DNA from: Pseudomonadota bacterium
GTDB lineage: Bacteria; Desulfobacterota; Desulfobacteria; Desulfobacterales; Desulfobacteraceae
Length of the DNA stretch: 64,000 nt
Assembly (NCBI GenBank): GCA_018821535.1
Contig: JAHJLV010000044.1
Location: 62,001-126,000, forward strand
Reading direction: 5' to 3'
The notes under the pieces were generated by a model that had not been told where the DNA came from, searched no databases, and saw nothing but the letters and a program-made list of their open reading frames with translations. The position numbers and the translations under genes were made by a program. Shown here piece by piece: positions 54,346 to 62,567 of this stretch (positions are counted from its first letter, which is position 1; every line of letters starts with the position of its first letter).

Positions 54346-56624
54346 ACAACGCCTTGAATTTTCTTCCTGATTTAAAAGGGGTTTATCAGGAAATTTTTGA
54401 GTCTGATCAGTCATTTGAACAGATTGCGGCATTTTTTGCAGATGATGAAGGCACGGTGATCCTGTTGTCCGGAGGCAAGCTTGAGTGTTCACGATATGAT
54501 ATGCTTGCAGTCCGGCCCTGGCTGTCGATAAAAAGCCGTCAGGAAAGAGTCTTTCTTGAATATGATGACCGGGAACTTGCGCTGTCCTGTGATCCCTTTG
54601 ATGCCATTTCAGATCTTCTTGCCAGATTTTCTTTAAAAAATATCCATCCGGATATCCCGGTCTGTGCAGGTCTGTTCGGGTATTTTGCCTATGATTTAAA
54701 AGACCGGATCGAAACACTTCCGGTAACATGTACAGATACCGGCCTTCCGGATATGTGTCTGTATGCGCCATCCAGTATCCTTGTCCGGGATAGGCACAGC
54801 AGTCAGATGCATTTATATATTCCGGAATTTGAGTTTTCATCTGGAACAGATCAAACCAGATTTTCATGTTTACATACGGTTGAATTCATTCGAAAATCTT
54901 TTTGTGCCAGGCTTGAACAATCCAGTAAACGAACCTCATTTTCACTTGATTATAAAGGGTTTCATTCCAGCTTTGCAAAAGCGGAGTATATCGATTGCGT
55001 CAAAAAAATTATCGCCTATCTTAAAGCCGGGGATATTTATCAGGCAAACCTTTCACAACGTTTTGAGGCAGGTTTTTCAGGAGACACATATGCCTTGTTT
55101 CTGGATCTGTTCCAGCGGAATCCGGCAGCGTTTTTCAGTTATATTCATGCAGGAGATCACAACATTGTATCCACATCCCCGGAGCGGTTTTTAAAGCGAT
55201 CGGGACGTTTTGTGGAAACCCGGCCGATAAAAGGAACCATTGCACGGGGAGCCACTCAGGTCCAGGATGAAGAAAACAGTCGCATGCTGGCTCAAAGTCT
55301 TAAAGATGATGCCGAGCTTACCATGATTGTGGATCTGATGCGCAACGACCTGTCCCGGGTGACTGAATCCGGTTCGGTGGTTGTCAGTGAACACAAATGT
55401 ATTGAACCCTATGAAAATGTATTCCATCTGGTTTCTGTGGTGCAGGGAATTCTTGAGCCGGACAAGACCTCGGTGGATCTGCTCAAAGCGACCTTTCCCG
55501 GGGGATCAATTACCGGATGCCCCAAGATCCGGGCCATGGAGATTATTGATGAGCTGGAACCTGTGAAGCGTCATGTGTATACGGGTTCGATCGGATATAT
55601 CAGCTTTCATGATACCCTGGATCTGTCCATTGCCATCCGGACGGCAACGATTGCAGGCGATCATATCATGTTTTCAGTGGGCGGGGGTATTGTGTATGAT
55701 TCTGATCCTGAAAAAGAATACCAGGAAACACTGGACAAGGGTAAAACCCTGATGGAGTCATTATCCGGACGACAGCTTGCAGTCGCTGTTCCTGAAAAAA
55801 AAGCCTGGGTGGATGGCAGGCTGATGGACCAGAACATGGTAAAAATATCTGCCACCAGCACGGGATTTCAATACGGGGCAGGGGTGTTTGAAACCATCCG
55901 TGTTGAAGGAAATCATGTGTTCAGGCTCAAAGAGCATGTGGCGCGCATGAATGCATCCTGGCAATCGATATTTGAAGAATATCCGCCGGATATTACATGG
56001 GAAGCGGTGATCCGAATGTTAATCCGGGAAAATAAATTTCAAGATCCAATTCTGGCAGTCAAGCTGCTTATGGCAAAAGATGACCGGAACTTTGGAAAAC
56101 CTTATTTTCTGGCAGCTTTTCTGCGCCCCTATATTCACCGACTTGAACTTGCAGGCAAGGACGGCCTGGATCTTATAACCTATCCCCATGCAAGGCAGTC
56201 GCCTCTGGCAGATCATAAAACGCTGAATTATTTATATTATGAACAGGCCATGCGATATGCAAGATCCCATGGCAGGGATGAAGCGCTGATCCTGAATAGT
56301 GATGATACGGTATCTGAAACCAATACCGCAAACATACTTGCCATAGACGGCAATACCGTGTGGATTCCGGAGTCCCTGCATGTGCTGCCGGGTGTGACGC
56401 AAAAGACAGTGTTGACGATCCTGTCCGATAAGGGGTATGATATCTGCCCAAAAAAGATGTTCAAAGACCAGATATATTCTTTTCCCAATATTATCCTGAC
56501 CAATGCTCTGATGGGAGCTGTCAAGGTCTTAAGTATTGATGGGAAGAAAACAGAACATACCAATGGCATTTGTTCACAGGGCATCTGCGCATATATTAAT
56601 GCGCAGTTATTCAACCGGCAGTGA
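54342..56624 (+). CDS. pabBC: Fused aminodeoxychorismate synthase I / aminodeoxychorismate lyase
   Basis: 760 residues. PabB part (about 1-460): the chorismate-binding core YLKAGDIYQANLSQRF, STSPERFLKR, RPIKGTIARG, DLMRNDLSRV, and PGGSITGCPKIRAMEIIDELEP. PabC part (about 485-760): PLP fold type IV, STGFQYGAGVFETIRVEGNHVFRLKEH, KTLNYLYYEQAMRYA, EALILNSDDTVSETNTANI. It makes p-aminobenzoate for folate in one polypeptide (glutaminase PabA lies elsewhere). Translationally coupled to the upstream hydrolase. Confidence 0.93.
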   Translation: MNNALNFLPDLKGVYQEIFESDQSFEQIAAFFADDEGTVILLSGGKLECSRYDMLAVRPWLSIKSRQERVFLEYDDRELALSCDPFDAISDLLARFSLKNIHPDIPVCAGLFGYFAYDLKDRIETLPVTCTDTGLPDMCLYAPSSILVRDRHSSQMHLYIPEFEFSSGTDQTRFSCLHTVEFIRKSFCARLEQSSKRTSFSLDYKGFHSSFAKAEYIDCVKKIIAYLKAGDIYQANLSQRFEAGFSGDTYALFLDLFQRNPAAFFSYIHAGDHNIVSTSPERFLKRSGRFVETRPIKGTIARGATQVQDEENSRMLAQSLKDDAELTMIVDLMRNDLSRVTESGSVVVSEHKCIEPYENVFHLVSVVQGILEPDKTSVDLLKATFPGGSITGCPKIRAMEIIDELEPVKRHVYTGSIGYISFHDTLDLSIAIRTATIAGDHIMFSVGGGIVYDSDPEKEYQETLDKGKTLMESLSGRQLAVAVPEKKAWVDGRLMDQNMVKISATSTGFQYGAGVFETIRVEGNHVFRLKEHVARMNASWQSIFEEYPPDITWEAVIRMLIRENKFQDPILAVKLLMAKDDRNFGKPYFLAAFLRPYIHRLELAGKDGLDLITYPHARQSPLADHKTLNYLYYEQAMRYARSHGRDEALILNSDDTVSETNTANILAIDGNTVWIPESLHVLPGVTQKTVLTILSDKGYDICPKKMFKDQIYSFPNIILTNALMGAVKVLSIDGKKTEHTNGICSQGICAYINAQLFNRQ

Positions 56625-56711
56625 TAAGATTTGCAGTGATAAAAAATAAAATGCTATCAAGAAGCGTGTGAACTTAAAAAAGTTAACCTGAAATTTCAAG
56701 GGAGCAGAATT

Positions 56712-57536
56712 ATGAAAAAATTATTAATTGCAGGCGGAATTATTGTTGTGCTCATTGTCGTTTTGATTGTTTTGACACTTTCCAACCTGGGACCTATTGT
56801 TAAAGAAACGGTGAATACCGTTGGTCCCCGGATTACCAAAACAAACGTAAAATTAGGGGATGTCAGTCTGTCGATTTTCAGCGGTGAGGCGAAAATTAAA
56901 GATTTTGTGCTGGGAAATCCCAACGGGTTTAAATCTGCCCAGGCCATGTCCGTGGGCTCTGTGTATGTAGACATTGATGAAACATCCATTACTCAAAATC
57001 CGATTGTTATCAATAAAATTGAAATTGTGGCCCCACAGATCACCTATGAAAAAATTTCCGGGACAGATAATTTTCAGTCTCTTTTAAAAAACATCCAAAG
57101 CAGTGCAAAAGCAGAGAAGAAAACAGCAGACAGTCCGGCCGCAACGGATAATACACAGAGCAGAAAAATTGTTATCAATGAAGTGATTATTAAAGACGGA
57201 AAAGTTAATCTGACCATGGCAGCGCTTGCAGGAAAGACTGTTACAGCCCCGCTTCCGGATCTTCACCTCAAGGATATCGGCAGGGAAAAACAGGGCGCAA
57301 CTCCGGCAGAAGCCTTTGAACAGATATTTTCCACTCTTTACAGCAAGATCAGTTCGGATTCGGTAACAGCGGTTCTCAATGATCAGTTAAAACAACTGGG
57401 AAATTTAAAAGAACTGGGTGCATCCGGATTGAAAACCGGCACAGATGCAGCCCAGAAGGCAATGGATTCAGCCAGGGAAGGTGTTGATCTTAAATCCGCA
57501 ACAGAGGGGATTAAAGGATTGTTCGGAAAAGAATAA
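56712..57536 (+). CDS. AsmA-like membrane-anchored protein
   Basis: 274 residues. One membrane helix (about 4-25) followed by a periplasmic part: LGDVSLSIFSGEAKIKDFVLGNPNGFKSAQAMSVGSVYVDID, then VINKIEIVAPQITYEK and KIVINEVIIKDGKVNLTM, like the repeated strands of AsmA/DUF748-type proteins. The C-terminus is a helical, charged region. It may take part in envelope assembly; function unknown. Start at ribosome site AAGGGAGCA. Confidence 0.7.
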   Translation: MKKLLIAGGIIVVLIVVLIVLTLSNLGPIVKETVNTVGPRITKTNVKLGDVSLSIFSGEAKIKDFVLGNPNGFKSAQAMSVGSVYVDIDETSITQNPIVINKIEIVAPQITYEKISGTDNFQSLLKNIQSSAKAEKKTADSPAATDNTQSRKIVINEVIIKDGKVNLTMAALAGKTVTAPLPDLHLKDIGREKQGATPAEAFEQIFSTLYSKISSDSVTAVLNDQLKQLGNLKELGASGLKTGTDAAQKAMDSAREGVDLKSATEGIKGLFGKE

Positions 57537-57616
57537 CACAATGCAAACTTGAGATTTGCCTGTGCATGGAGTATGTTACCTGCACAATGAGTTTTATTTT
57601 TGATAAAAGGCATATT

Positions 57617-58318
57617 ATGAAACAGAAAACAGTGTTTTTGGCCATCTGGTGTGTGGTCTGCTTTTTGCCGGTTTTTGCCGCAGCAGCGCCTGTGGCTGTG
57701 ATTGAAGAGCCTGTGTATACATTTGAGTCAGTTGTAGAAGGCGAACATGTCGAACATGAATTTGTGGTTAAAAATTCAGGGGATGAGCCGTTAAAGATTA
57801 TCAATGTCTCACCGCCCTGAGGGTGTGACAAAAAGTCTTTTGACAACGAGATTCCCCCGGGCGGGGAAGGGAAAATCACGCTGGGTTTCAGGTCAGACGG
57901 TCTTGGCGGGAAAATCATGGAAAATGTTACTCTTGTTAAAACAAATGATCCTGCCAGATATAAGTTTTATCTTAAAGTAACCGGTCCGGTTGAGAAGATA
58001 ATGGAGGTAACCCCGGCTTCTGTTTATCTGGAAGGAAAATCAGGAGAAATTTTGTCTTCAGTGATCCGTATCACTCCGTCCGTTAAATATCCATTTTCAC
58101 TGCTCAATATTAAAAAACTCAATAATACCCCGATTCAGGCAGAAATTGTTCAGCTGACCGGGGAAAATCCCTCCTGGCAGTTGCATATCAAGGCCACCTC
58201 GGATGAAGAAAAGGGGTTTTATGAAGTGCTGGAAATCAAAACGGACAGCAAATATAAGCCGGTCATCAAGATACGGGTGTCTGCCGTATTCTCGGCCTCT
58301 GAAAAGGTGAAACCGTAA
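57617..58318 (+). CDS. DUF1573 selenoprotein (Sec encoded by in-frame TGA at 57818)
   Basis: 233 residues with selenocysteine at 68. ATG 57617 follows AAAAGG. Signal peptide about 1-24 (FAAAAP), then the DUF1573 Ig-like domain: FESVVEGEHVEHEFVVKNSGDEPLKIINVSPP, TGA, GCDKKSFDNEIPPGGEGKITLGF. In DUF1573 proteins this site is normally PSCGC, so the TGA replaces the first Cys and gives U-G-C. The frame is uninterrupted on both sides, with a second domain to 233 (VTPASVYLEGKSGE, then VLEIKTDSKYKPVIKIRVSAVF). A periplasmic redox or metal-binding role of the U-G-C motif is inferred. Translation without Sec insertion would stop at 67. Confidence 0.85.
57821..57868 (+). promoter_or_regulatory. Candidate bacterial SECIS region after the Sec codon
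   Basis: Two hairpins lie just past the TGA. The first is CAAAA-AGTC-TTTTG (57829-57842; G-containing loop 13 bases after TGA). The second is TTCCCC-CGGGC-GGGGAA (57852-57868; loop 37 bases after TGA). Bacterial SECIS elements are stem-loops shortly downstream of UGA with a G near the start of a small apical loop; which one is used cannot be told by eye. Confidence 0.5.
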
Positions 58319-58325
58319 AAGGAAT

Positions 58326-58973
58326 TTGAGCAAAAATAAGATGGTGGAAATTTCAAGGATAAAAGCGGTCATATTTGACTGTGACGGTGTGATGTTTGAT
58401 ACAGCCCTTGCCAACCGGCAGTATTATAATGAGGTGTTAAGGCTGTTTGGCAAGCCTGTTTTAAATGAAGAACAGTTTGTAAATGTTCACATGATGACGG
58501 TCAGGGGAGCCATTGAATATCTGTTCCCTGAAAAGGATGATCTGACGGATGTGTTTAAAAGTCTTCAAAACATCGGCTATCATAAATTCATCCAATATAT
58601 GGTCATGGAAGAAGGGTTAAAAGATCTGCTGATAAAGCTTAAAACAAACGGATTTATTCGGGGTATCGGAACAAACCGGACCAATACCATGGAAAAAGTG
58701 CTGATTGATTTTGATCTGAAACCGTTTTTCGAGATTGTGGTGACAGCGGCTGATGTGAGATTTCCCAAACCTGCTCCGGATCAGTTGAACCTGATTATGG
58801 ATAAACTGGGCCTTACACCTGCCCAGATTTTGTTTGTTGGGGATTCTGATTATGACAGTCGGGCAGCATATCATGCATCTGTCGGATTTGTGGCATTTAA
58901 AAACCCGGAGTTAAAAGCGGATTATAAAGTGGATTCAATGGGTGAAATCGCCAGAATTTTACAGATAAATTAA
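58326..58973 (+). CDS. HAD-family hydrolase (phosphatase-like)
   Basis: 215 residues with a TTG start, or 210 from ATG 58341; the only AAAAGGA lies very close to the TTG, so the start is not settled. HAD motifs: I VIFDCDGVMFD, II GIGTNRT, III FPKPAPD, IV LFVGDSDYDSRAAYHA. It is a phosphoglycolate-phosphatase-like (Gph/PGMB-type) enzyme; its substrate is unknown. 7 bases after the DUF1573 stop. Confidence 0.87.
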   Translation: MSKNKMVEISRIKAVIFDCDGVMFDTALANRQYYNEVLRLFGKPVLNEEQFVNVHMMTVRGAIEYLFPEKDDLTDVFKSLQNIGYHKFIQYMVMEEGLKDLLIKLKTNGFIRGIGTNRTNTMEKVLIDFDLKPFFEIVVTAADVRFPKPAPDQLNLIMDKLGLTPAQILFVGDSDYDSRAAYHASVGFVAFKNPELKADYKVDSMGEIARILQIN

Positions 58974-58981
58974 TATAATTC

Positions 58982-59010
58982 TTGACAAAATCGCCAATCA
59001 TTATTAAATC
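58982..59010 (+). promoter_or_regulatory. Promoter of sat
   Basis: TTGACA (58982-58987) with a 16-17-base spacer to TTAAAT/TAAATC (59004-59010). It gives a leader of about 85 bases before the sat ATG at 59102, including the inverted repeat at 59042-59068. Confidence 0.6.
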
Positions 59011-59041
59011 TTGAGAGATTTTTTTTGGTCTTAAATTTACG

Positions 59042-59068
59042 GATAAATGTCAGGAAAAAACATTTATC
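59042..59068 (+). promoter_or_regulatory. Inverted repeat in the sat leader
   Basis: GATAAATGT (59042-59050) and ACATTTATC (59060-59068) form a perfect 9-base inverted repeat with a 9-base spacer. It is located about 33 bases upstream of the ATG, downstream of the promoter. It may be an operator or an mRNA hairpin. Confidence 0.5.
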
Positions 59069-59101
59069 AAATGAGAAACATAAACAAGGAGATTGAAGTA
59101 T

Positions 59102-60379
59102 ATGTCTAAATTAGTAGCCCCTCACGGTGGAAAAGGACTTGTAATTTGTAAGCTTGATGGCGCAGCACGGGATGCAGAACTTAAGAAGGCTGCCGGTCTT
59201 AAAAAAATTGAAATTTCTTCCCAGGTCAAAGGCGACCTGATCATGCTGGGTATCGGTGGGTTCAGCCCATTGAACGGGTTTATGACCAAAGCGGACTGGA
59301 AAGGCGTTTGTGCAGATTTCCTTCTTGCTGACGGTACTTTCTGGCCTGTTCCGGTAATGCTGGACGCATCAAAAGCAGATGCAGATGGAATTAAAGTCGG
59401 TGATGAGATTGCGCTTGAAAGAAAAGGCGAAATTTATGCCACCATGAAAGTCACAGAAAAATTTGAAATGACCGAAGATGAGAAAAAATGGGAATGTGAA
59501 AAAGTTTATAAAGGTCATGGTGAAGAGTCAGCTGATAAAGTTTTCTGGGACATCGCAATGAAAGATCATCCTGGCGTTCAGATGGTTATGGCCAGAAAAG
59601 AATTCTGCCTGGCAGGCCCTGTTAAAGTGCTTTCAGAAGGTGAATTCCCCACAAAATTTAAAGGCGTGTATCTTACCCCGACTGAAACCCGTGCCATTAT
59701 GGATGAAAAAGGCTGGGCAAACGTTGCTTCCATGCAGTTGAGAAACCCCATGCACAGATCCCATGAGCACCTTTGCAAAATCGCTCTTGACGTATGTGAC
59801 GGTGTTCTGATCCATTCTCTGATCGGCAACCTGAAACCCGGTGATATTCCTGCAGAAGTCCGCATCGAATGTATCGACACCCTGATCAAAGGATATTTTG
59901 TTCCCCAGCATGTCATTAATGGCGGATATCCGCTTGACATGAGATATGCAGGCCCCAGAGAAGCACTTCTTCATGCCACTTTCCGTCAGAACTACGGTGT
60001 GAACAGGATGATCATCGGTCGTGACCACGCAGGTGTTGGTGATTTCTATACACTGTTTGAAGCACAGGAAATTTTTGATGCTATTCCGATTCCGGCAGAA
60101 CCGGGAAAAGCGCTTCTTTGCGAACCATTGAAAATTGACTGGACGTTCTACTGCCACAAATGTGACGGCATGGCTTCCATGAGAACCTGCCCGCACGGAA
60201 AAGATGACAGAGTTATTCTTTCAGGAACCAAACTGCGTCATGCACTGTCCAACAACGAGCAGGTTGTTGATCATTTTGGCCGTGAAGAAGTTCTGGTCAT
60301 TCTGAGAAGATACTATGCATCCTTGACTGAAAAAGTTGAAGTCAAACTGCAGAGTCATGCACAAGGAAGCAAAATGTAA
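59102..60379 (+). CDS. sat: Sulfate adenylyltransferase (ATP sulfurylase)
   Basis: 425 residues from ATG 59102 (ribosome site CAAGGAGAT; the frame reaches a TTG at 59093). ATP sulfurylase motifs: [27 protein letters not shown] (QxRNPxHxxHE), [32 protein letters not shown] and SGTKLRHAL. It turns sulfate and ATP into APS, the first step of sulfate respiration. Monocistronic: own promoter, own strong terminator. Codon use fits high expression. Confidence 0.97.
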   Translation: MSKLVAPHGGKGLVICKLDGAARDAELKKAAGLKKIEISSQVKGDLIMLGIGGFSPLNGFMTKADWKGVCADFLLADGTFWPVPVMLDASKADADGIKVGDEIALERKGEIYATMKVTEKFEMTEDEKKWECEKVYKGHGEESADKVFWDIAMKDHPGVQMVMARKEFCLAGPVKVLSEGEFPTKFKGVYLTPTETRAIMDEKGWANVASMQLRNPMHRSHEHLCKIALDVCDGVLIHSLIGNLKPGDIPAEVRIECIDTLIKGYFVPQHVINGGYPLDMRYAGPREALLHATFRQNYGVNRMIIGRDHAGVGDFYTLFEAQEIFDAIPIPAEPGKALLCEPLKIDWTFYCHKCDGMASMRTCPHGKDDRVILSGTKLRHALSNNEQVVDHFGREEVLVILRRYYASLTEKVEVKLQSHAQGSKM

Positions 60380-60424
60380 TTGATGTCTGTATAAAGACAC
60401 GGTTACATTGATTTAAAATATGAA

Positions 60425-60467
60425 GGGTGTTGCCCGGCAAGATGCCGCCGGGCAACACCCTTTTTTT
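60425..60467 (+). terminator. Intrinsic terminator of sat
   Basis: A perfect 14-pair stem, GGGTGTTGCCCGGC (60425-60438) with GCCGGGCAACACCC (60447-60460), followed by seven T. A classic strong terminator 45 bases after the sat stop. Confidence 0.95.
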
Positions 60468-60497
60468 GTTTATTCAGGCAGACTGGAACAGCAATTT

Positions 60498-61151
60498 TCA
60501 GTCGGTTTTCATTTTTCCCAGACCCTTGTCAGAGCCAAATAATATAAGGATATCACTGTTTTTTAATACAAAGTCTGCTTTTGGAATAAAATGTAATTTT
60601 TCAGGTACCATTTCTTTTATGGCAACGATCTGGACACCATAGCGATTTGTCAGATTGATCTCCCTGAGCGATTTTCCAATGAAGCGATCCGGCACTGTCA
60701 GTTCAATAATTCCATATCCTTCCATGAATGGCAGAAAATCAATTAAATTTGGATTATGAAGTCTTTCCGCTGTTGAAATGGCAATATCTTTTTCAGGAAA
60801 TGAGATTTCCTGGACCCCCAGTTTTTCTAAAATACGCATATGCGGGTCATTGATTGCTTTTGCAACAATGTGCCTGATGCCCGATTCCTGCAAATTGAGA
60901 ACGGCAAGAATTGAATTGCTTAAATTTGATCCAATACTGACAATGGCGGAGTCAATATCTTTTAAATCCAGAGAGGAAATGGTTTTGGGGTCTGTCGCAT
61001 CTGCGACAATGGCTTGTGTGACATGGTCTTTGATGTTCTGGACAAGGTCTGAATTTTTATCCAGGGCCAGAACATCATGGCCTTTTTCATACAGCCGGAT
61101 GGCCAGGTGATATCCAAAATTTCCAAGTCCGATAACCAGAAACTGTTTCAT
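60498..61151 (-). CDS. trkA: Potassium uptake regulator TrkA/KtrA
   Basis: 217 residues. N-terminal RCK domain (FLVIGLGNFGYHLAIRLYEKGHDVLALDKNSDL) and a TrkA_C domain (LTVPDRFIGKSLREINLTNRYGVQIVAIKEM). It is a cytosolic nucleotide-binding gate for the TrkH channel, encoded 12 bases upstream. One copy of RCK-C, so KtrA-like in length. Confidence 0.92.
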   Translation of the reverse strand: MKQFLVIGLGNFGYHLAIRLYEKGHDVLALDKNSDLVQNIKDHVTQAIVADATDPKTISSLDLKDIDSAIVSIGSNLSNSILAVLNLQESGIRHIVAKAINDPHMRILEKLGVQEISFPEKDIAISTAERLHNPNLIDFLPFMEGYGIIELTVPDRFIGKSLREINLTNRYGVQIVAIKEMVPEKLHFIPKADFVLKNSDILILFGSDKGLGKMKTD

Positions 61152-61163
61152 TTTTTTCTTCCT

Positions 61164-62546
61164 TTATCCAATCATGATATTTTCCTGGGCATAATGATAG
61201 CGCTTCGGTGCTTTTTGCGTGCTCACCCCAAGTGCAATTGCAACAGGTCCCAGGCGGCCGATGAACATCATTATAGTGATCACGATTTTGCCTTGAATTG
61301 ATAATGTGGGAGTAACCCCCATGGAAAGTCCGACCGTACCAAACGCACTGACAGTTTCAAACATCAGTTCCAGAAAAGCACCCCGGGAGGTTTGGTCGAA
61401 AACCCCGCCAATTTCGGTCTGTTGCAGAATAATTATACCGAAGATGATGACCAGAAGACTGATCATGACAACACTGGTTGCTTTGGCAATACTGCTGTTT
61501 GAAATTTTTCGATAAAAAATCTGGGGGTATTCATCGCCTTTGAGCCGTGAATATCCCAGAAGAACCAAACTTGAAAAGGTGGTGATTTTAACGCCCCCTC
61601 CGCAGGAACCCGGGGCTGCGCCAATGAACATGAGTAAAATGATCATGAACAGTGTCCCGTTTGTCAGGTTTTCAATGGGAAGGGAGTTAAATCCTGATGT
61701 CCGGGCATTTACTGCCTGGAAAAAACCGGCCAGGCATTTTTCAGGCAGGGTCATTCCCACAGCGAAATTATGCCATTCAAGGAAAATAAAAAAACAGGTG
61801 CTGAAAATCAGGAGCAGCAGCGTGCTGGATAAAACCAGTTTGGTGTGAAGGCTGAAAAACGCCCGGCTTTTTTTTGAAAACGAGATTTTTGTTTTAACTT
61901 CGGACAGGACAATAAATCCGATTCCACCCAGAATGATCAGAAAACAGATGGTCAGGCTGACTATCCAGTCATTGTAATAATTCATGAAACTGTTGGTAAA
62001 AAGAGAAAAACCGGCATTGCAAAAAGCGCTGATTGCATGAAAAACCGCATTGAATGCGGCCTCTGAAATTGACTGAGTGGTTCGAAACCGCAAAAACAGC
62101 ACAAGCGCGCCGATAAATTCAATGCTGAGTGTAAACAGGAGGATTTCTTTAAGCAGAGAAAAAATTTCTCTGCCCTCCTCAAAGCTGTATGTGTCCCGCA
62201 TGATCGTTTTCCCGGTCAACCCGACCTTTTTGCCAAGGGACAGTATAAAAACCGTTGATACAACCATGATGCCCAGGCCCCCGGTTTGGATGAGAAGAAC
62301 AAGAATTATCTGTCCGAAAAAAGAAAAGGTTCCTGCAGTATCAACCACGGTCAGGCCGGTTACGCAAACCGCAGATGCGGACGTAAACAATGCGTCAATG
62401 AAAGGCAGATGGCCCTGGATGCGTGTTGCCCGGGGAAGCATAAGAAGCAGGCTTCCCAGAAGAATGAGCAGCATATATCCCAATATCAGGATACGGGTTG
62501 GAGACTGGGACAAAGATTTTCTCAACGAATTCCTTGCAGCTTTCAT
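61164..62546 (-). CDS. trkH: Potassium uptake channel TrkH/KtrB
   Basis: 460 residues with about ten membrane helices. The four pore segments of this family are seen as FTSASAVCVTGLTVVDT, SAFCNAGFSLF, FQAVNARTSGFNSLP and FETVSAFGTVGLSMG. Inner-membrane K+ (or Na+-coupled K+) uptake with TrkA. It overlaps no neighbour; the phosphate transporter gene lies 21 bases upstream. Confidence 0.93.
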   Translation of the reverse strand: MKAARNSLRKSLSQSPTRILILGYMLLILLGSLLLMLPRATRIQGHLPFIDALFTSASAVCVTGLTVVDTAGTFSFFGQIILVLLIQTGGLGIMVVSTVFILSLGKKVGLTGKTIMRDTYSFEEGREIFSLLKEILLFTLSIEFIGALVLFLRFRTTQSISEAAFNAVFHAISAFCNAGFSLFTNSFMNYYNDWIVSLTICFLIILGGIGFIVLSEVKTKISFSKKSRAFFSLHTKLVLSSTLLLLIFSTCFFIFLEWHNFAVGMTLPEKCLAGFFQAVNARTSGFNSLPIENLTNGTLFMIILLMFIGAAPGSCGGGVKITTFSSLVLLGYSRLKGDEYPQIFYRKISNSSIAKATSVVMISLLVIIFGIIILQQTEIGGVFDQTSRGAFLELMFETVSAFGTVGLSMGVTPTLSIQGKIVITIMMFIGRLGPVAIALGVSTQKAPKRYHYAQENIMIG

Positions 62547-62567
62547 CTTCCATTACCGGCTAAGTGG

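Noticed and set aside
57818-57820. Reading the DUF1573 gene as a pseudogene broken by a stop codon
   Set aside because: The frame is the same before and after the TGA, both halves fit the family, and the TGA sits on a conserved Cys. Random decay would rarely hit that codon and leave all else intact.
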